The notes beneath the pieces were generated by a model. It ran no database searches and was not told where the DNA came from. It worked only from the letters and a program-made list of their open reading frames with translations. From positions 82,112-146,111 of the forward strand of contig JAVBOM010000018.1 in assembly GCA_031550535.1 (NCBI GenBank): a stretch of DNA of 64,000 nt, read 5' to 3'. Made by a program: the position numbers and the translations under genes. Positions 34,380 through 42,659 of the stretch are shown here, one piece after another (position 1 is the stretch's first letter; each line of letters begins with the position of its first letter). The stretch comes from Avichristensenella sp031550535 (lineage in GTDB: Bacteria > Bacillota > Clostridia > Christensenellales > Aristaeellaceae).

Positions 34380-34545
34380 GCGCCTCTCCCCGCGGTGGTG
34401 GCGCGCAACCGAAGGCGGACGGCCATTGGCCGCCCTTACGGAACGCTGGGTAAACGCGAAGAATTGGTTGCGTAACGGGCCGTAGGGGCGCGCATCGCGC
34501 GTCCGCCCCGTAGCCCGCGTTACCGCCAATCATCTCCGACCGCCC
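34380..34545 (-). repeat. GC-rich palindromic repeats in the kamA-kamD spacer (R4-like)
   Basis: GGACGGCCATTGGCCGCCC is a hairpin. GGGGCGCGCATCGCGCGTCC and two approximate copies of a GTAACGGGC/CCCGCGTTAC pair follow. The first motif is related to 28870-28915. I see no gene here. Confidence 0.55.
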
Positions 34546-34562
34546 CGCCTCCCCGAGTTTCC

Positions 34563-35825
34563 CTACTCGTGCTGTCCGCGCTTTTCCCGCAGCAATCCCT
34601 TGGGCACCAGCGAGAGCTGCTGCCCGCGTTCCAGCCCGGCCACACCCACCAGCGCCGGCTCCTTTGTCGCGCGGCACGCCTCGCACTGGCACGTCTCTTC
34701 ATAGTGGTTCGGCTCGGTGTACGTGGTGATGACGCCCTCGAAGTTGCGCAGGATGACCTTGTGCGGGCTCTGCGAGATGATGTAGCTGGGCATGACCGGC
34801 GTCTTGCCGCCGCCGCCCGGCGCGTCCACCACGAACGTGGGCACCGCGAACCCGGACGTATGCCCGCGCAGCGCCTCGATGATCTCAATGCCCTTGGATA
34901 CGGGCGTGCGGAAGTGCGTCAGCCCCAGCGACAGGTCGCACTGGTAGATGTAGTACGGCCGCACGCGGATTTTCACCAGCTCGTGCACGAGCTTTTTCAT
35001 CACGTGCACGCAGTCGTTCACCCCGGCCAGCAACACGCTCTGGTTGCCCAGCGGAATGCCCGCGTCCGCGAGCCGCGCGCACGCGGCGGCCGATTCCTCG
35101 GTGATCTCGCTGGGGTGGTTGAAGTGCGTGTTCAGCCACACCGGGTGGTACTTCTTCAGCATGTCGCACAGCGCCTGCGTGATCCGCTGCGGCATCACGA
35201 CCGGGATGCGCGACCCGATGCGGATGATCTCCACGTGTTCGATCGCGCGCAGGCGCGAGACGATGCGCTCCAAATTGTCGTCGGACAGCATCAGCGCGTC
35301 GCCGCCGGACAGCAGCACGTCCCGCACCTCCGGGTGCGCGGCCACGTAGTCGATGCACGCCTCCACCTGCGCCATGGGCACGGCGGCGTCGTGCTGGCCC
35401 GCGAACCTGCGGCGCGTGCAGTGGCGGCAGTACATGGAGCACTGGTCCGTAATCAGCATCAGCACGCGGTCGGGGTAGCGGTGCGTCAGGCCCTTCACGG
35501 GGGAGTCCGTGTCCTCGTGCAGCGGGTCCGCCTGGTCCTCCGGCGCGTGGTACAGCTCCCGGGCCATCGGCACGGCTTGCCTGCGCACCGGATCGTGCGG
35601 GTCATCCGGGTTGATGAGGGACAGGTAGTACGGCGTCACCGCCATGCGCAGTTCGCCCAGGCACGCCTCGATACCCGTCTCCTCCTCCGGGGACAGCCGG
35701 ACGAGCTTCTTCAGCTCCTCCAGCGTCTCCACACGGCTCCGCACCTGCCATTTCCAGTCGTTCCACTGCTCATCGGGAATATCCCGAAACAGGCCGTAGG
35801 CCCTGGATTTCGCTCTGGGTTTCAT
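34563..35825 (-). CDS. kamA: Lysine 2,3-aminomutase
   Basis: This 420-residue radical-SAM and PLP enzyme converts L-lysine to L-beta-lysine, the first step of lysine fermentation. The iron-sulfur motif CSMYCRHC has cysteines at 129, 133 and 136. The PLP lysine is K341 in APGGGGKTPVMPSY. TRRRFAG follows the cluster motif, and ITDQCSMYC leads into it, as in clostridial KamA. Full length, with a strong GGAGGTCATCC site. It lies after kdd in the riboswitch-controlled operon. Confidence 0.97.
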   Translation of the reverse strand: MKPRAKSRAYGLFRDIPDEQWNDWKWQVRSRVETLEELKKLVRLSPEEETGIEACLGELRMAVTPYYLSLINPDDPHDPVRRQAVPMARELYHAPEDQADPLHEDTDSPVKGLTHRYPDRVLMLITDQCSMYCRHCTRRRFAGQHDAAVPMAQVEACIDYVAAHPEVRDVLLSGGDALMLSDDNLERIVSRLRAIEHVEIIRIGSRIPVVMPQRITQALCDMLKKYHPVWLNTHFNHPSEITEESAAACARLADAGIPLGNQSVLLAGVNDCVHVMKKLVHELVKIRVRPYYIYQCDLSLGLTHFRTPVSKGIEIIEALRGHTSGFAVPTFVVDAPGGGGKTPVMPSYIISQSPHKVILRNFEGVITTYTEPNHYEETCQCEACRATKEPALVGVAGLERGQQLSLVPKGLLREKRGQHE

Positions 35826-35856
35826 GGATGACCTCCTTTTTGGTCATGGCGCACTG

Positions 35857-36897
35857 TTATACGTAAATCTTCTCAAACAGCTCGCGGATCTTCTGGCTCT
35901 CGCGCAGCTCCCACAGGGTGATCTCCGCGTGGTCCTTCGTGTAGCCGTTGCCGATGATCATGTTCACGTCCTTGCCCACGCCCTCCGCGCCGAGCGCGGC
36001 CTTGGTGAACGACGTGGCCATGGAGAAGAAGTACACCGTGCCGCCGTCGCGCACGGGCAGGATGCAGCTCATCTCCGTGCTGTCGATGTTCACGCACGAG
36101 ATCGAAAGGTCGTACTCCTTGCCGCCGTTCGCGGCGAGCGCCTTTTCCAGCACGGCAACCGGGCGCGTCGCGCTCTCGACGATCACCTCGTGGCACACGC
36201 CCAGGTCCATCAGCTTCTGCACTTGCTCCTCACGCCGCACCAGCCCCACCACGCGGCCGGTCGGCCCCACGCGCTTCATGGCCTCGTAGCAGCAGAGCAC
36301 GCCGCTCTTGCCGTTCGCGCCCAGGATCAGCACGCTGTCGCCCGGGTGCACCAGCTTCGCCGCCTGCGCGGGCGCGCCCGCCACGTCCAGCGCCGCCAGC
36401 GCGAGCGCCTCGGACATGTCGTCCGGCAGCTTGGCGTAGATGCCGCTCTCAAACAGCACGGCCTTCGCGTCCACGTCCACACGGTCGATGTCCATGTGGA
36501 TGGCCTTGATCTTCTCGATTTTCAGCGGCGTCATGGACAGGGACACGAGCGAGGCGATCTTGTCGCCCACCTTCAGGTCGCGGTCCTTCAGGTCCTCGCC
36601 GATGTACGCCACGCGGCCGATTAACATGCCGCCAGAGCCGGTGACGGGGTTCTGCATCTTGCCGCGCTCGTTCACGATTGAGAGGATCATTTCCTCGATC
36701 TTTTTCGGGTCCTTGCCGCACGCCTCCTCAATCTGCGTGAAGGACGCGGAGTCGATATTCAGCGAAATGACGTCGCAGATGATCTCGTTGCTGTAGAGGG
36801 TATCCATGTTGTTGTCGATCTTTTGCGCGGCCTGGGTGAGAACGCCTTCCGGGGAGATGACGCGGTGGATGCCGTAGCGGTTGCCCTTGATGGCCAT
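35857..36897 (-). CDS. kdd: L-erythro-3,5-diaminohexanoate dehydrogenase
   Basis: The 346-residue NAD-dependent enzyme deaminates 3,5-diaminohexanoate to 3-keto-5-aminohexanoate. It begins MAIKGNRYGIHRVISPEGVL, conserved in Kdd, and has the Rossmann site VLILGANGKSGVLCCYEAM. The sequence SSVN-type loop appears as SISCVNIDSTEMSCIL, and EITLWELRES near the C-terminus is typical. It sits between kce and kamA in the expected pathway operon. Confidence 0.95.
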   Translation of the reverse strand: MAIKGNRYGIHRVISPEGVLTQAAQKIDNNMDTLYSNEIICDVISLNIDSASFTQIEEACGKDPKKIEEMILSIVNERGKMQNPVTGSGGMLIGRVAYIGEDLKDRDLKVGDKIASLVSLSMTPLKIEKIKAIHMDIDRVDVDAKAVLFESGIYAKLPDDMSEALALAALDVAGAPAQAAKLVHPGDSVLILGANGKSGVLCCYEAMKRVGPTGRVVGLVRREEQVQKLMDLGVCHEVIVESATRPVAVLEKALAANGGKEYDLSISCVNIDSTEMSCILPVRDGGTVYFFSMATSFTKAALGAEGVGKDVNMIIGNGYTKDHAEITLWELRESQKIRELFEKIYV

Positions 36898-36935
36898 ATC
36901 AGGTTCCTCCTTGTAATTTATGCTGCTGCTTTATT

Positions 36936-37760
36936 TCACTTGATTGGCAGGCCGAGAATCGCGCGCGCCTCGTTCGGGCTGGCGATCTCGCGGCCCAGCT
37001 CCTTGGCGATGCGCACGGTCTTTTCGACCAGTTCGCCGTTGGAGCGGGCCAGCACGCCCTTCGCCAGGTAGATGTTGTCCTCGAACCCGACGCGCGCGTG
37101 GCCGCCCAGCAGCATGCTCAGCGTGACCATCGGGAACTGGAAGCGGCCGACGCCGGCGGTGGTGAACGTCGCGCCCTGGGGGATGCTCTCCCGCATGAAC
37201 ACGAGGTCGCGCGGCTCGCCGGAAATGCCGCCGTTGACACCCATGACGAAATCAAAGTGCATGGGGCCCTTGATGTATCCCTTTTTGTGCAGGCGCAGCG
37301 CCATGTCGATCATGCCCTTGTCGAATACCTCGATCTCCGGCTTGATGCCGCGCGCGTTCATTTTTTCGGCGAACTCGATGATGGTGTTTTCCGTGTTGAC
37401 GAAGATGTCGTCCCCTCCGAAGTTGCACGTGCCGCAGTCCAGCGTCGCCATTTCCGGGTTCAGCGTGATGGGCTGCAGGCGCTCGTCGTTCGTCATGCCG
37501 ACCGCGCCGCCGGTGGACGGCTGGATGATGACGTCCGGGCAGCGGGCTCGGATGGCGTCCATGCAAGCGCGGAAACGCTCCGCGCTCTGCGTCGGCGTGC
37601 CGTCGTCCTCGCGCACGTGCAGGTGGATGAGCGACGCGCCGGCCTCGCGGGCGCGAAACGCCTCCTCTGCGATTTCCGCTACGGTGTACGGGACTGCCGG
37701 GTTGTGTTCTTTCGTAACTTCCGCGCCGCAGATGCACGCGGTGATGATCAGCTTCTCCAT
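36936..37760 (-). CDS. kce: 3-keto-5-aminohexanoate cleavage enzyme
   Basis: The 274-residue zinc-dependent enzyme of the BKACE family cleaves 3-keto-5-aminohexanoate with acetyl-CoA to acetoacetate and 3-aminobutyryl-CoA. It starts EKLIITACICGAEVTKE and carries the metal-binding HLHVREDDG motif, PSTGGAVGM, and GHARVGFEDNIYL near the end. The ATG at 37758-37760 follows AAAGGAGGCCGTGAGC. It starts 3 bp after the kal stop. Confidence 0.95.
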   Translation of the reverse strand: MEKLIITACICGAEVTKEHNPAVPYTVAEIAEEAFRAREAGASLIHLHVREDDGTPTQSAERFRACMDAIRARCPDVIIQPSTGGAVGMTNDERLQPITLNPEMATLDCGTCNFGGDDIFVNTENTIIEFAEKMNARGIKPEIEVFDKGMIDMALRLHKKGYIKGPMHFDFVMGVNGGISGEPRDLVFMRESIPQGATFTTAGVGRFQFPMVTLSMLLGGHARVGFEDNIYLAKGVLARSNGELVEKTVRIAKELGREIASPNEARAILGLPIK

Positions 37761-37762
37761 GC

Positions 37763-38146
37763 TCACGGCCTCCTTTGTTTGTCGCGCGGCACCACGCACG
37801 TGCCGCTCGCGCGGCAGACGATGACCGGCTCGGCCAGCACGTCGCACGCGGAATCGTTCAGGTCCGTGCGCGGCACAATGACCTTTCTCGCCACGAACTG
37901 CATCTTGCGCGATGTGTTGCCCTCGCTGACAATTTCGCCCTCGGCCTCGATGAAATCCCCGGCGTACACGGGCGCGAGAAACTCCACCGCGTCATACGCG
38001 CGGAACAGCCCTTCGTCCCCGTCGCGGCGGATCAAGAGCTCCGTCGCCACATCGCCGAACAGCGCCAGCATGCGCGCGCCGTCCACCAGGTTCCCGCCGT
38101 AGTGGGCGTCATGCGCGCTCATTCTCAGCCGGATGACAGCTTTCAT
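37763..38146 (-). CDS. kal: 3-aminobutyryl-CoA ammonia lyase
   Basis: The 127-residue hot-dog-fold enzyme removes ammonia from 3-aminobutyryl-CoA to give crotonyl-CoA. MSAHDAHYGGNLVDGARMLALFGDVATEL is interrupted here only for quoting: its key parts are AHDAHYGGNLV and FGDVATELL, followed by AEGEIVSEGNTSRKM and the conserved C-terminal block. It is the first gene after the lysine riboswitch and its terminator. The start follows AGAAGGAGGAAGGAAC. Confidence 0.95.
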   Translation of the reverse strand: MKAVIRLRMSAHDAHYGGNLVDGARMLALFGDVATELLIRRDGDEGLFRAYDAVEFLAPVYAGDFIEAEGEIVSEGNTSRKMQFVARKVIVPRTDLNDSACDVLAEPVIVCRASGTCVVPRDKQRRP

Positions 38147-38187
38147 GTTCCTTCCTCCTTCTGTCGGTTTGTCGGTTGCATTACGGG

Positions 38188-38235
38188 CAAAACAAAAGCG
38201 CCATTGTCAAAGGCCGTCCTTTGATCAATAGCGCT
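38188..38235 (-). terminator. Riboswitch-controlled terminator upstream of kal
   Basis: On the minus strand AGCGCTATTGATCAAAGG pairs with CCTTTGACAATGGCGCT (one bulge, one G-U), followed by TTTTGTTTTG. Its 5' arm contains CTATTG, which is also the 3' strand of the lysine aptamer P1 stem. Confidence 0.85.
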
Positions 38236-38412
38236 TCATGTGTTATGAAGAAATACACATGACAGTTATGGCGCGCTGGACGCCATACCCAAGGCGGGAC
38301 GAGAACATTCGCCGCGCCTTTCGGCGGAGGCCCCTTCACAGCCGGCATCGGAAACGCTCTTCCTTGCCATCCGGCCGCTACCCTGCCATCCGCGCCTCTA
38401 TTGCATTTTGGG
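38226..38412 (-). promoter_or_regulatory. Lysine riboswitch (L box) aptamer controlling the lysine-fermentation operon
   Basis: Minus strand. L-box landmarks appear in order: CAATAGAGGCGCGG at the 5' side, GGGTAGCGG, GTGAAGGGG, CCGCCGAAAGGCGC, TTGGGTATGG, then AACTGTCA and an ATGTGT/ACACAT hairpin, then GCGCTATTG. P1 is CAATAG/CTATTG. The lysC L box of Bacillus subtilis has the same blocks in the same order. Because the P1 3' strand is part of the terminator's 5' arm, lysine binding should prevent terminator formation, giving induction. Confidence 0.9.
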
Positions 38413-38438
38413 TGCCGAGGCGCTTGCCCCGCATTCAT

Positions 38439-38468
38439 AGTATACGGGGTATCCGCGCGGTATGTCAA
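38439..38468 (-). promoter_or_regulatory. Promoter of the riboswitch-kal operon
   Basis: Minus strand TTGACA (38463-38468) and TATACT (38439-38444), 18-bp spacer, about 25 bp before the aptamer. The 38470-38734 gap upstream otherwise holds only unassigned hairpins and repeat R3. Confidence 0.85.
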
Positions 38469-38662
38469 GTGAAAATGGGGAAACTCGCTAGTTTTGTGTG
38501 TGATATATTGTGACGAGAATGAATGAAGGACGCTGCGCTTGGATATTGTGGTGCCGCCAGTGACGCTCGCCTTCGGTGCGCTGGCGGATCGTGGTTCAGA
38601 TTCCTGGAGCATGCCAAAGAGATTTCATCGCACCACGGTTCTACTTAATTATTGACCAACCC

Positions 38663-38725
38663 CAATGAAGGGATTCCAAAGGGATCTATCCCTTTGGCAG
38701 GGTCTGGGACAGCGTCCCAGCGCCT
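38663..38725 (+). repeat. Dispersed two-hairpin repeat R3, copy 2
   Basis: CCAAAGGGATCTATCCCTTTGG hairpin type sequence (22 bp; arms CAAAGGGAT and ATCCCTTTG), then CAGGGTC and TGGGACAGCGTCCCA. Same layout as 2965-3030. It ends right after the kamC stop region and may stop its transcript. Confidence 0.75.
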
Positions 38726-38734
38726 CTTCCCCCA

Positions 38735-40171
38735 TTACTCCCCAAGCTCCCGTTCCATCTCCTCCACTACCCGCGCGTCCAGCCCGAGCAGCCGGCAGAC
38801 GGCCAGCGCGTCGCGCGGGGCACCGGCTTCGCTCGCGACGCGGACAAGGCCGTAGTTCATGTGCCGCGCGATGAACGCCAGCCGGTCACTCGCGGGCGGC
38901 TCGGGCGGCATGTCGCGCAGCCCGGCGGCCTGGTAGTGCGCCTGCGCGACGCTCGCCACACCGTCATAGTGCGTGGCGATGACGGACACGCTCCGCGCCC
39001 CGGCCAGCCGCCGTGTCAGCGCCCGCGCCAGAGCGGCGCCCTCGCGCGGGTTGGTGCCGCGCGCGGGTTCGTCCAGCGCCACAAAGCAGAACGTGCCCCC
39101 GTCGATATCGTCCAGCAACGCCTGCATGCGCACCACCTCCGCGCCGAACGACGACAGCCCCGCCTCCGCGCTCTGCAGGTCCTCGCCGACCCAGTGCAGC
39201 GCGCCGAACAGCGGCAGCTCCGCCGTGTCCGCGAAGGCGAAGAAACCCATGTGGCACAGCAGGATGTTCAGCGCCATGGTTTTGATCGCGACGCTCTTGC
39301 CGCCCATGTTCGCGCCGGTGATGACCGTCGCGCCCGGCGGCGCTTCGATCGTGACGGGCGTGAACGCCTGCCCGCGCGACGCGAGCGCGTCCTCGACCTG
39401 CGGGTTCCGAAGGCCCGTGAACTTGACGCCCCCCGCCGACAGAAGCGGGCGCACGGCTCCGCGCGCCGCCGCCAGTTCCGCCCGCTGCAGCAGGAAGTCC
39501 AGTTTCCCGATCATGCGCGTGTTTTGCAGCAGCGCGTTCAGGTGCGGCCGCAGCGCCTCCGACAGGCGCACGCGCACTTTCAGCGCCTCTTCTTCCTCTT
39601 GTACGACGAGCGCGCGCCGCTCCGCCAGCAGCGCCGCCCGGGCGGGGCCTTCCGGGGTGTCGCGCAGCGCCCGCTCGGCCTTGGCTTTGGCGTCGCGCGC
39701 CTCGGCCAACGGCCCGGAATACGCCGCGCTGATGGAAAACCCCGCCGCACGGCGTCCGTCCGGGTCCAGCAGCGCGAGCGCCTCGCTTTCCTCCGTGAAC
39801 GCGATGCCGGAAAGGCCGAGGTTCATTTCATCATACAGCGGCGCAATCAGCGCGAGCTGCAGCAGAAACCGCTTCACCTCGAACAGCTCCACCTCCGACA
39901 GCGCCGTCTCCCGGCAGCGGGCGAGCGTCCCCCGGATGTCGCGCACCTGCATGAACAGCCGCTTCATCCGGTCAAATCGCGGCCTTTGCGCGTCCAGCGC
40001 GTCCACGACGGCTTGCGCGTTCGCCCATTCGGCCGCGAGCGTGTCGCGCTCGTCCGGCCCGTACAAGCGCGGCCGCCGCACAAGCTCCGCGCCGTAGGGC
40101 GACGACGGCGACAGCAGATCCAGCACATACTGCGCGCCCAGCGCCTTCCGCAGCTCAAAGCCCGCTTCCAT
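38735..40171 (-). CDS. kamC: MutS-like ATPase, probable lysine aminomutase reactivase component
   Basis: The 478-residue product has a C-terminal MutS-type ABC ATPase domain: Walker A TGANMGGKS, Walker B FVALDEPARGTN with the MutS-like ARGTN, and ATHYDG as the switch histidine. It lacks the DNA mismatch-recognition domains, and the N-terminal half is a helical MutS core-like region. Such MutS-related proteins are encoded beside B12-dependent lysine and ornithine aminomutases and are annotated as reactivase components; I use kamC on that basis. The start at 40169-40171 follows GGAGGTGGACGGCG. It overlaps the end of kamB by 17 bp and precedes the riboswitch. Confidence 0.8.
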   Translation of the reverse strand: MEAGFELRKALGAQYVLDLLSPSSPYGAELVRRPRLYGPDERDTLAAEWANAQAVVDALDAQRPRFDRMKRLFMQVRDIRGTLARCRETALSEVELFEVKRFLLQLALIAPLYDEMNLGLSGIAFTEESEALALLDPDGRRAAGFSISAAYSGPLAEARDAKAKAERALRDTPEGPARAALLAERRALVVQEEEEALKVRVRLSEALRPHLNALLQNTRMIGKLDFLLQRAELAAARGAVRPLLSAGGVKFTGLRNPQVEDALASRGQAFTPVTIEAPPGATVITGANMGGKSVAIKTMALNILLCHMGFFAFADTAELPLFGALHWVGEDLQSAEAGLSSFGAEVVRMQALLDDIDGGTFCFVALDEPARGTNPREGAALARALTRRLAGARSVSVIATHYDGVASVAQAHYQAAGLRDMPPEPPASDRLAFIARHMNYGLVRVASEAGAPRDALAVCRLLGLDARVVEEMERELGE

Positions 40172-41078
40172 CGCCGTCCACCTCCCTGACATCAATCACC
40201 GGGACACTCACCGCCCGCGCCATGGCCGCGCGGAACGCCGCCGCGTCAAAGCCCGGCCCAACCGCTGAAAACGGGTTCACACACACGCAGCACAGCGCCG
40301 TTGCCTCCAACACCGTGAAGCGCACGCCGCGCGCGCACAGCCGTTCGTACACGGGCCGCGACAGCAGCAGGCGGCTGCCGTCGCGCACGGTGATCTCATC
40401 GCCGCGCTTTGGGGCGAGCGCTTCGGCCATCGCGTCCGTCAGCGCGCCGTCGATCTCGCGCCGCCCGGGGTGGCCGCCGAGGCTTACGGGCAGCGTCAGC
40501 AGCGCGCACGCGTGCGCCGTATCGCGGACGACGGTTTCCATGTCCGAGTGGTACGACGCGCCCGCGCAGAGGATCGCGGCCTCGGTCACGCGCGGCGCGC
40601 CGAGCGTTTTGCGGCTGATCGCGCCGTCCACGAGCACGATGTCCGCGCCCAGCGCGCGCAGCGACGCGCTCACCTCCGCGACCTGGTCGTTCATCGACGG
40701 CCCGGCGAGCTCCACCGCGCCGTCCGACAGCGCGCGGAAGATCACCACCTCGCCCAGCGGCGTATGGATGCCGGTGGTTTCGAGAATTTCCCGCGTGACG
40801 TCCGACCGGCGAAGCGTGTCCGCCGCCGTGGCGACGAGCGTGCCCGCGCGCACCCAGATGCCCGGCTTTTCCGTGCCGGTCACGATGTCCACGGTCTCGC
40901 CGTCCCGGCCGATGGACGTGAGCGCGGGGATGCGCGGGCTACCCGCCAGCAAGGCGATGAGCCGGTTCAGCACGGTCGTCTTGCCCGCGTTTTTGCACAT
41001 GCCGATGGTGGATAGCGAGGCGTAGCGGTCCAGCGCGGCCCGGAGCGGCGTGAGCGCGTCATTCCCCATCATCTTCAT
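40155..41078 (-). CDS. kamB: P-loop protein, probable lysine aminomutase reactivase component
   Basis: The 307-residue product has a Walker A-like loop near the N-terminus, GMCKNAGKTT (residues 26-35), and then TSIGRDGE, GPSMNDQVAEV and LVDGAISRKT. The arrangement with a MutS-like partner is seen next to lysine or ornithine aminomutase genes in other anaerobes, where the pair is thought to repair or recharge the B12 enzyme. The symbol assignment between kamB and kamC rests on memory of these annotations. Its start lies inside the 3' end of the upstream unknown gene (20-bp overlap); a second ATG at 41072 is also possible. Confidence 0.72.
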   Translation of the reverse strand: MKMMGNDALTPLRAALDRYASLSTIGMCKNAGKTTVLNRLIALLAGSPRIPALTSIGRDGETVDIVTGTEKPGIWVRAGTLVATAADTLRRSDVTREILETTGIHTPLGEVVIFRALSDGAVELAGPSMNDQVAEVSASLRALGADIVLVDGAISRKTLGAPRVTEAAILCAGASYHSDMETVVRDTAHACALLTLPVSLGGHPGRREIDGALTDAMAEALAPKRGDEITVRDGSRLLLSRPVYERLCARGVRFTVLEATALCCVCVNPFSAVGPGFDAAAFRAAMARAVSVPVIDVREVDGDGSGL

Positions 41079-41544
41079 CCGGCGGAAGCGTGCTCATAAG
41101 ATTGCGAAACGCCTTCATCATGTTCTGCGGCTTCATTTCCGACGCCACGTTCAGCCGCATGCCACCGTCTTCCTGTTTCACAACCTGTATTCTGATAATT
41201 GTGCGCAGATCATTCGGATGCAGCTCGTTCTTTCGCCGCTTGAGCTGCTCAATCAAATCCCTGTGCCCGGAACGGTCGTCGCGGGTGCCAGATAAGTAAT
41301 CGTGGCTGGAATAGTCGTCGACGCTGTCCACGCAGGCGTTCCACGCGATCGACGCGCAATCGGCGAGCAGAACGAGATCCATTTCGCCGATCCACGGGTC
41401 CATGATGTCCAGCAATTTCGCGGACATCTTCATTTCATCCGGCAGGTCGTCTCCGTTCGTCACATCGGAGCCCGACTGGCTAAGCAGCTCGCTCAGCGAG
41501 GACGGCGTCCTGCCCCGCTGTGCCCTCTTCTTCCGATTCGCCAT
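41059..41544 (-). CDS. Uncharacterised protein upstream of the reactivase genes
   Basis: I do not recognise this 161-residue acidic, soluble protein. It opens with a basic stretch (MANRKKRAQRGRTPSSL), has a central acidic and aromatic region (DIMDPWIGEMDLVLLADC, WNACVDSVDDYSSHDYLSG) and ends PPDEDDGE. No signal peptide, membrane helix or known motif is seen. It overlaps kamB by 20 bp, so the two are likely co-translated, suggesting a link to the aminomutase system. Bases 41545-41671 hold no gene. Confidence 0.65.
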   Translation of the reverse strand: MANRKKRAQRGRTPSSLSELLSQSGSDVTNGDDLPDEMKMSAKLLDIMDPWIGEMDLVLLADCASIAWNACVDSVDDYSSHDYLSGTRDDRSGHRDLIEQLKRRKNELHPNDLRTIIRIQVVKQEDGGMRLNVASEMKPQNMMKAFRNLMSTLPPDEDDGE

Positions 41545-41671
41545 CTATAATCATACCCTCTCGTCGCATAATCCCCTTCGCAGGCATCTTCATTCTACAC
41601 GCTGACCAGCTTTCGTTCAATACCCCGGGCGCAGTTCAGCAGGGGTATGCCGCGCTGAAAATGCCCCCGCG

Positions 41672-41710
41672 AAAAGCAAAGCGCCCGGGCCAAAACCGGC
41701 CCGGGCGCTC
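41672..41710 (-). terminator. Terminator of the MerR/TipAS gene
   Basis: Minus strand AGCGCCCGGGCC / GGCCCGGGCGCT with a short GGTTTT-type loop, followed by TTGCTTTTC. Confidence 0.85.
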
Positions 41711-41722
41711 CGCCTGCACCCT

Positions 41723-42487
41723 CTACAGCTTATCTGCCCACGCGCACACGGCATCCCGCAGGAACGCCGCGCAGCCGGGCACCTCGGTATCGTAATACGC
41801 GGTAAAACGCGCGTCGTCCACGTACATCTGCGCCAGGCCCTTGTGCGCGTCCTTGTTGTACTCCGGCCACGTGTGGGCCAGCCACCCCTTATGCAGCAGC
41901 GCCACCTCCCGCCCGGCCTCGCCGTCCGGTGCCGCGCCGCCCGTGACCGCCTTCGCCAGCTTTGCGAGAATGTCCGCCGCCAGCGCCTGCATGGCGTCGT
42001 ATTGTTCCTTCGTCATGTTCATCATCTTGGTGTTGCTCCGGTCCACGGTGTCGTTGCCGTACTTTTCGCGCACTTCCTTGCCGTACTTGCGCTCGTTCTC
42101 CGCCACAAGCTCCTGCTTGAAGCCCTCGAATTTCTCCTTGTCCTGCATGGGATTGCCTCCTTCTTGGCTTTCAATTGTCTTTTTCACGGTGTCAATCAGC
42201 CGGTCCACCTGCGCCCGTTTTTCCTCCAGCGCGGCTAAATGGGCCCTCAGCGCCGCGATGCGGTCAAACGCCGGGCTGCCGAGCACCTCGCCAATGGCGG
42301 ACAGCTCCAGCCCGAGCTCCCGATAGAACAGGATCTGCTGCAAGGCGTCCACCTCGCGCCCGCCGTACACGCGGTACCCGGACGCGCTGATCCTGGCGGG
42401 CTTCAACAGCCCGATCTCGTCGTAAAAGCGCAGCGTGCGCGCGCTGACGCCCGCCAACCTGGCCAGCTTTTGGACGGTGTATTCCAC
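41723..42487 (-). CDS. MerR-family regulator with TipAS ligand-binding domain
   Basis: The 254-residue product has a MerR winged helix (YTVQKLARLAGVSARTLRFY, then DEIGLLKPARI and GYRVYG), a dimerisation coiled coil (AALRAHLAALEEKRAQVDRL) and a C-terminal TipAS domain (YGKEVREKYG, MTKEQYDAM). TipAL-like proteins bind peptide antibiotics or drugs and activate efflux genes. The GTG start at 42487 follows GGGAGGTGAGCGC. The promoter has the 19-bp spacer and central dyad typical of MerR control, indicating autoregulation. Confidence 0.92.
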   Translation of the reverse strand: MEYTVQKLARLAGVSARTLRFYDEIGLLKPARISASGYRVYGGREVDALQQILFYRELGLELSAIGEVLGSPAFDRIAALRAHLAALEEKRAQVDRLIDTVKKTIESQEGGNPMQDKEKFEGFKQELVAENERKYGKEVREKYGNDTVDRSNTKMMNMTKEQYDAMQALAADILAKLAKAVTGGAAPDGEAGREVALLHKGWLAHTWPEYNKDAHKGLAQMYVDDARFTAYYDTEVPGCAAFLRDAVCAWADKL

Positions 42488-42512
42488 GCGCTCACCTCCC
42501 TTTCACGCTATG

Positions 42513-42543
42513 ATCATAAACCTTGACGTTACGTAAATGTCAA
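42513..42543 (-). promoter_or_regulatory. MerR-type promoter/operator (19-bp spacer with dyad)
   Basis: Minus strand TTGACA (42538-42543) and TATGAT (42513-42518) are 19 bp apart. The dyad TTGAC...GTCAA with a central TTTACGTAA overlaps the -35 and spacer, the layout MerR activators use. Confidence 0.85.
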
Positions 42544-42570
42544 GTACTTTTTTTTCGGAAAATCTTCGCC

Positions 42571-42599
42571 TTGTGCCGCATGATATCGTGCACTATACT
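42571..42599 (+). promoter_or_regulatory. Promoter of the secreted-paralog operon
   Basis: TTGTGC (42571-42576) and TATACT (42594-42599), 17-bp spacer, 60 bp before the ATG at 42660. Confidence 0.6.
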
Positions 42600-42659
42600 G
42601 GATACGGCATTTGCGCAGCCACAAAAATGGCGCTTCTACAAAAGAAAGGGGAAAAACAC

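Noticed and set aside
38470..38662. Possible small RNA (GCCGCCAGTG...GCGCTGGCGG hairpin)
   Set aside because: A hairpin is visible, but there is no clear promoter or terminator specific to it and I recognise no family.
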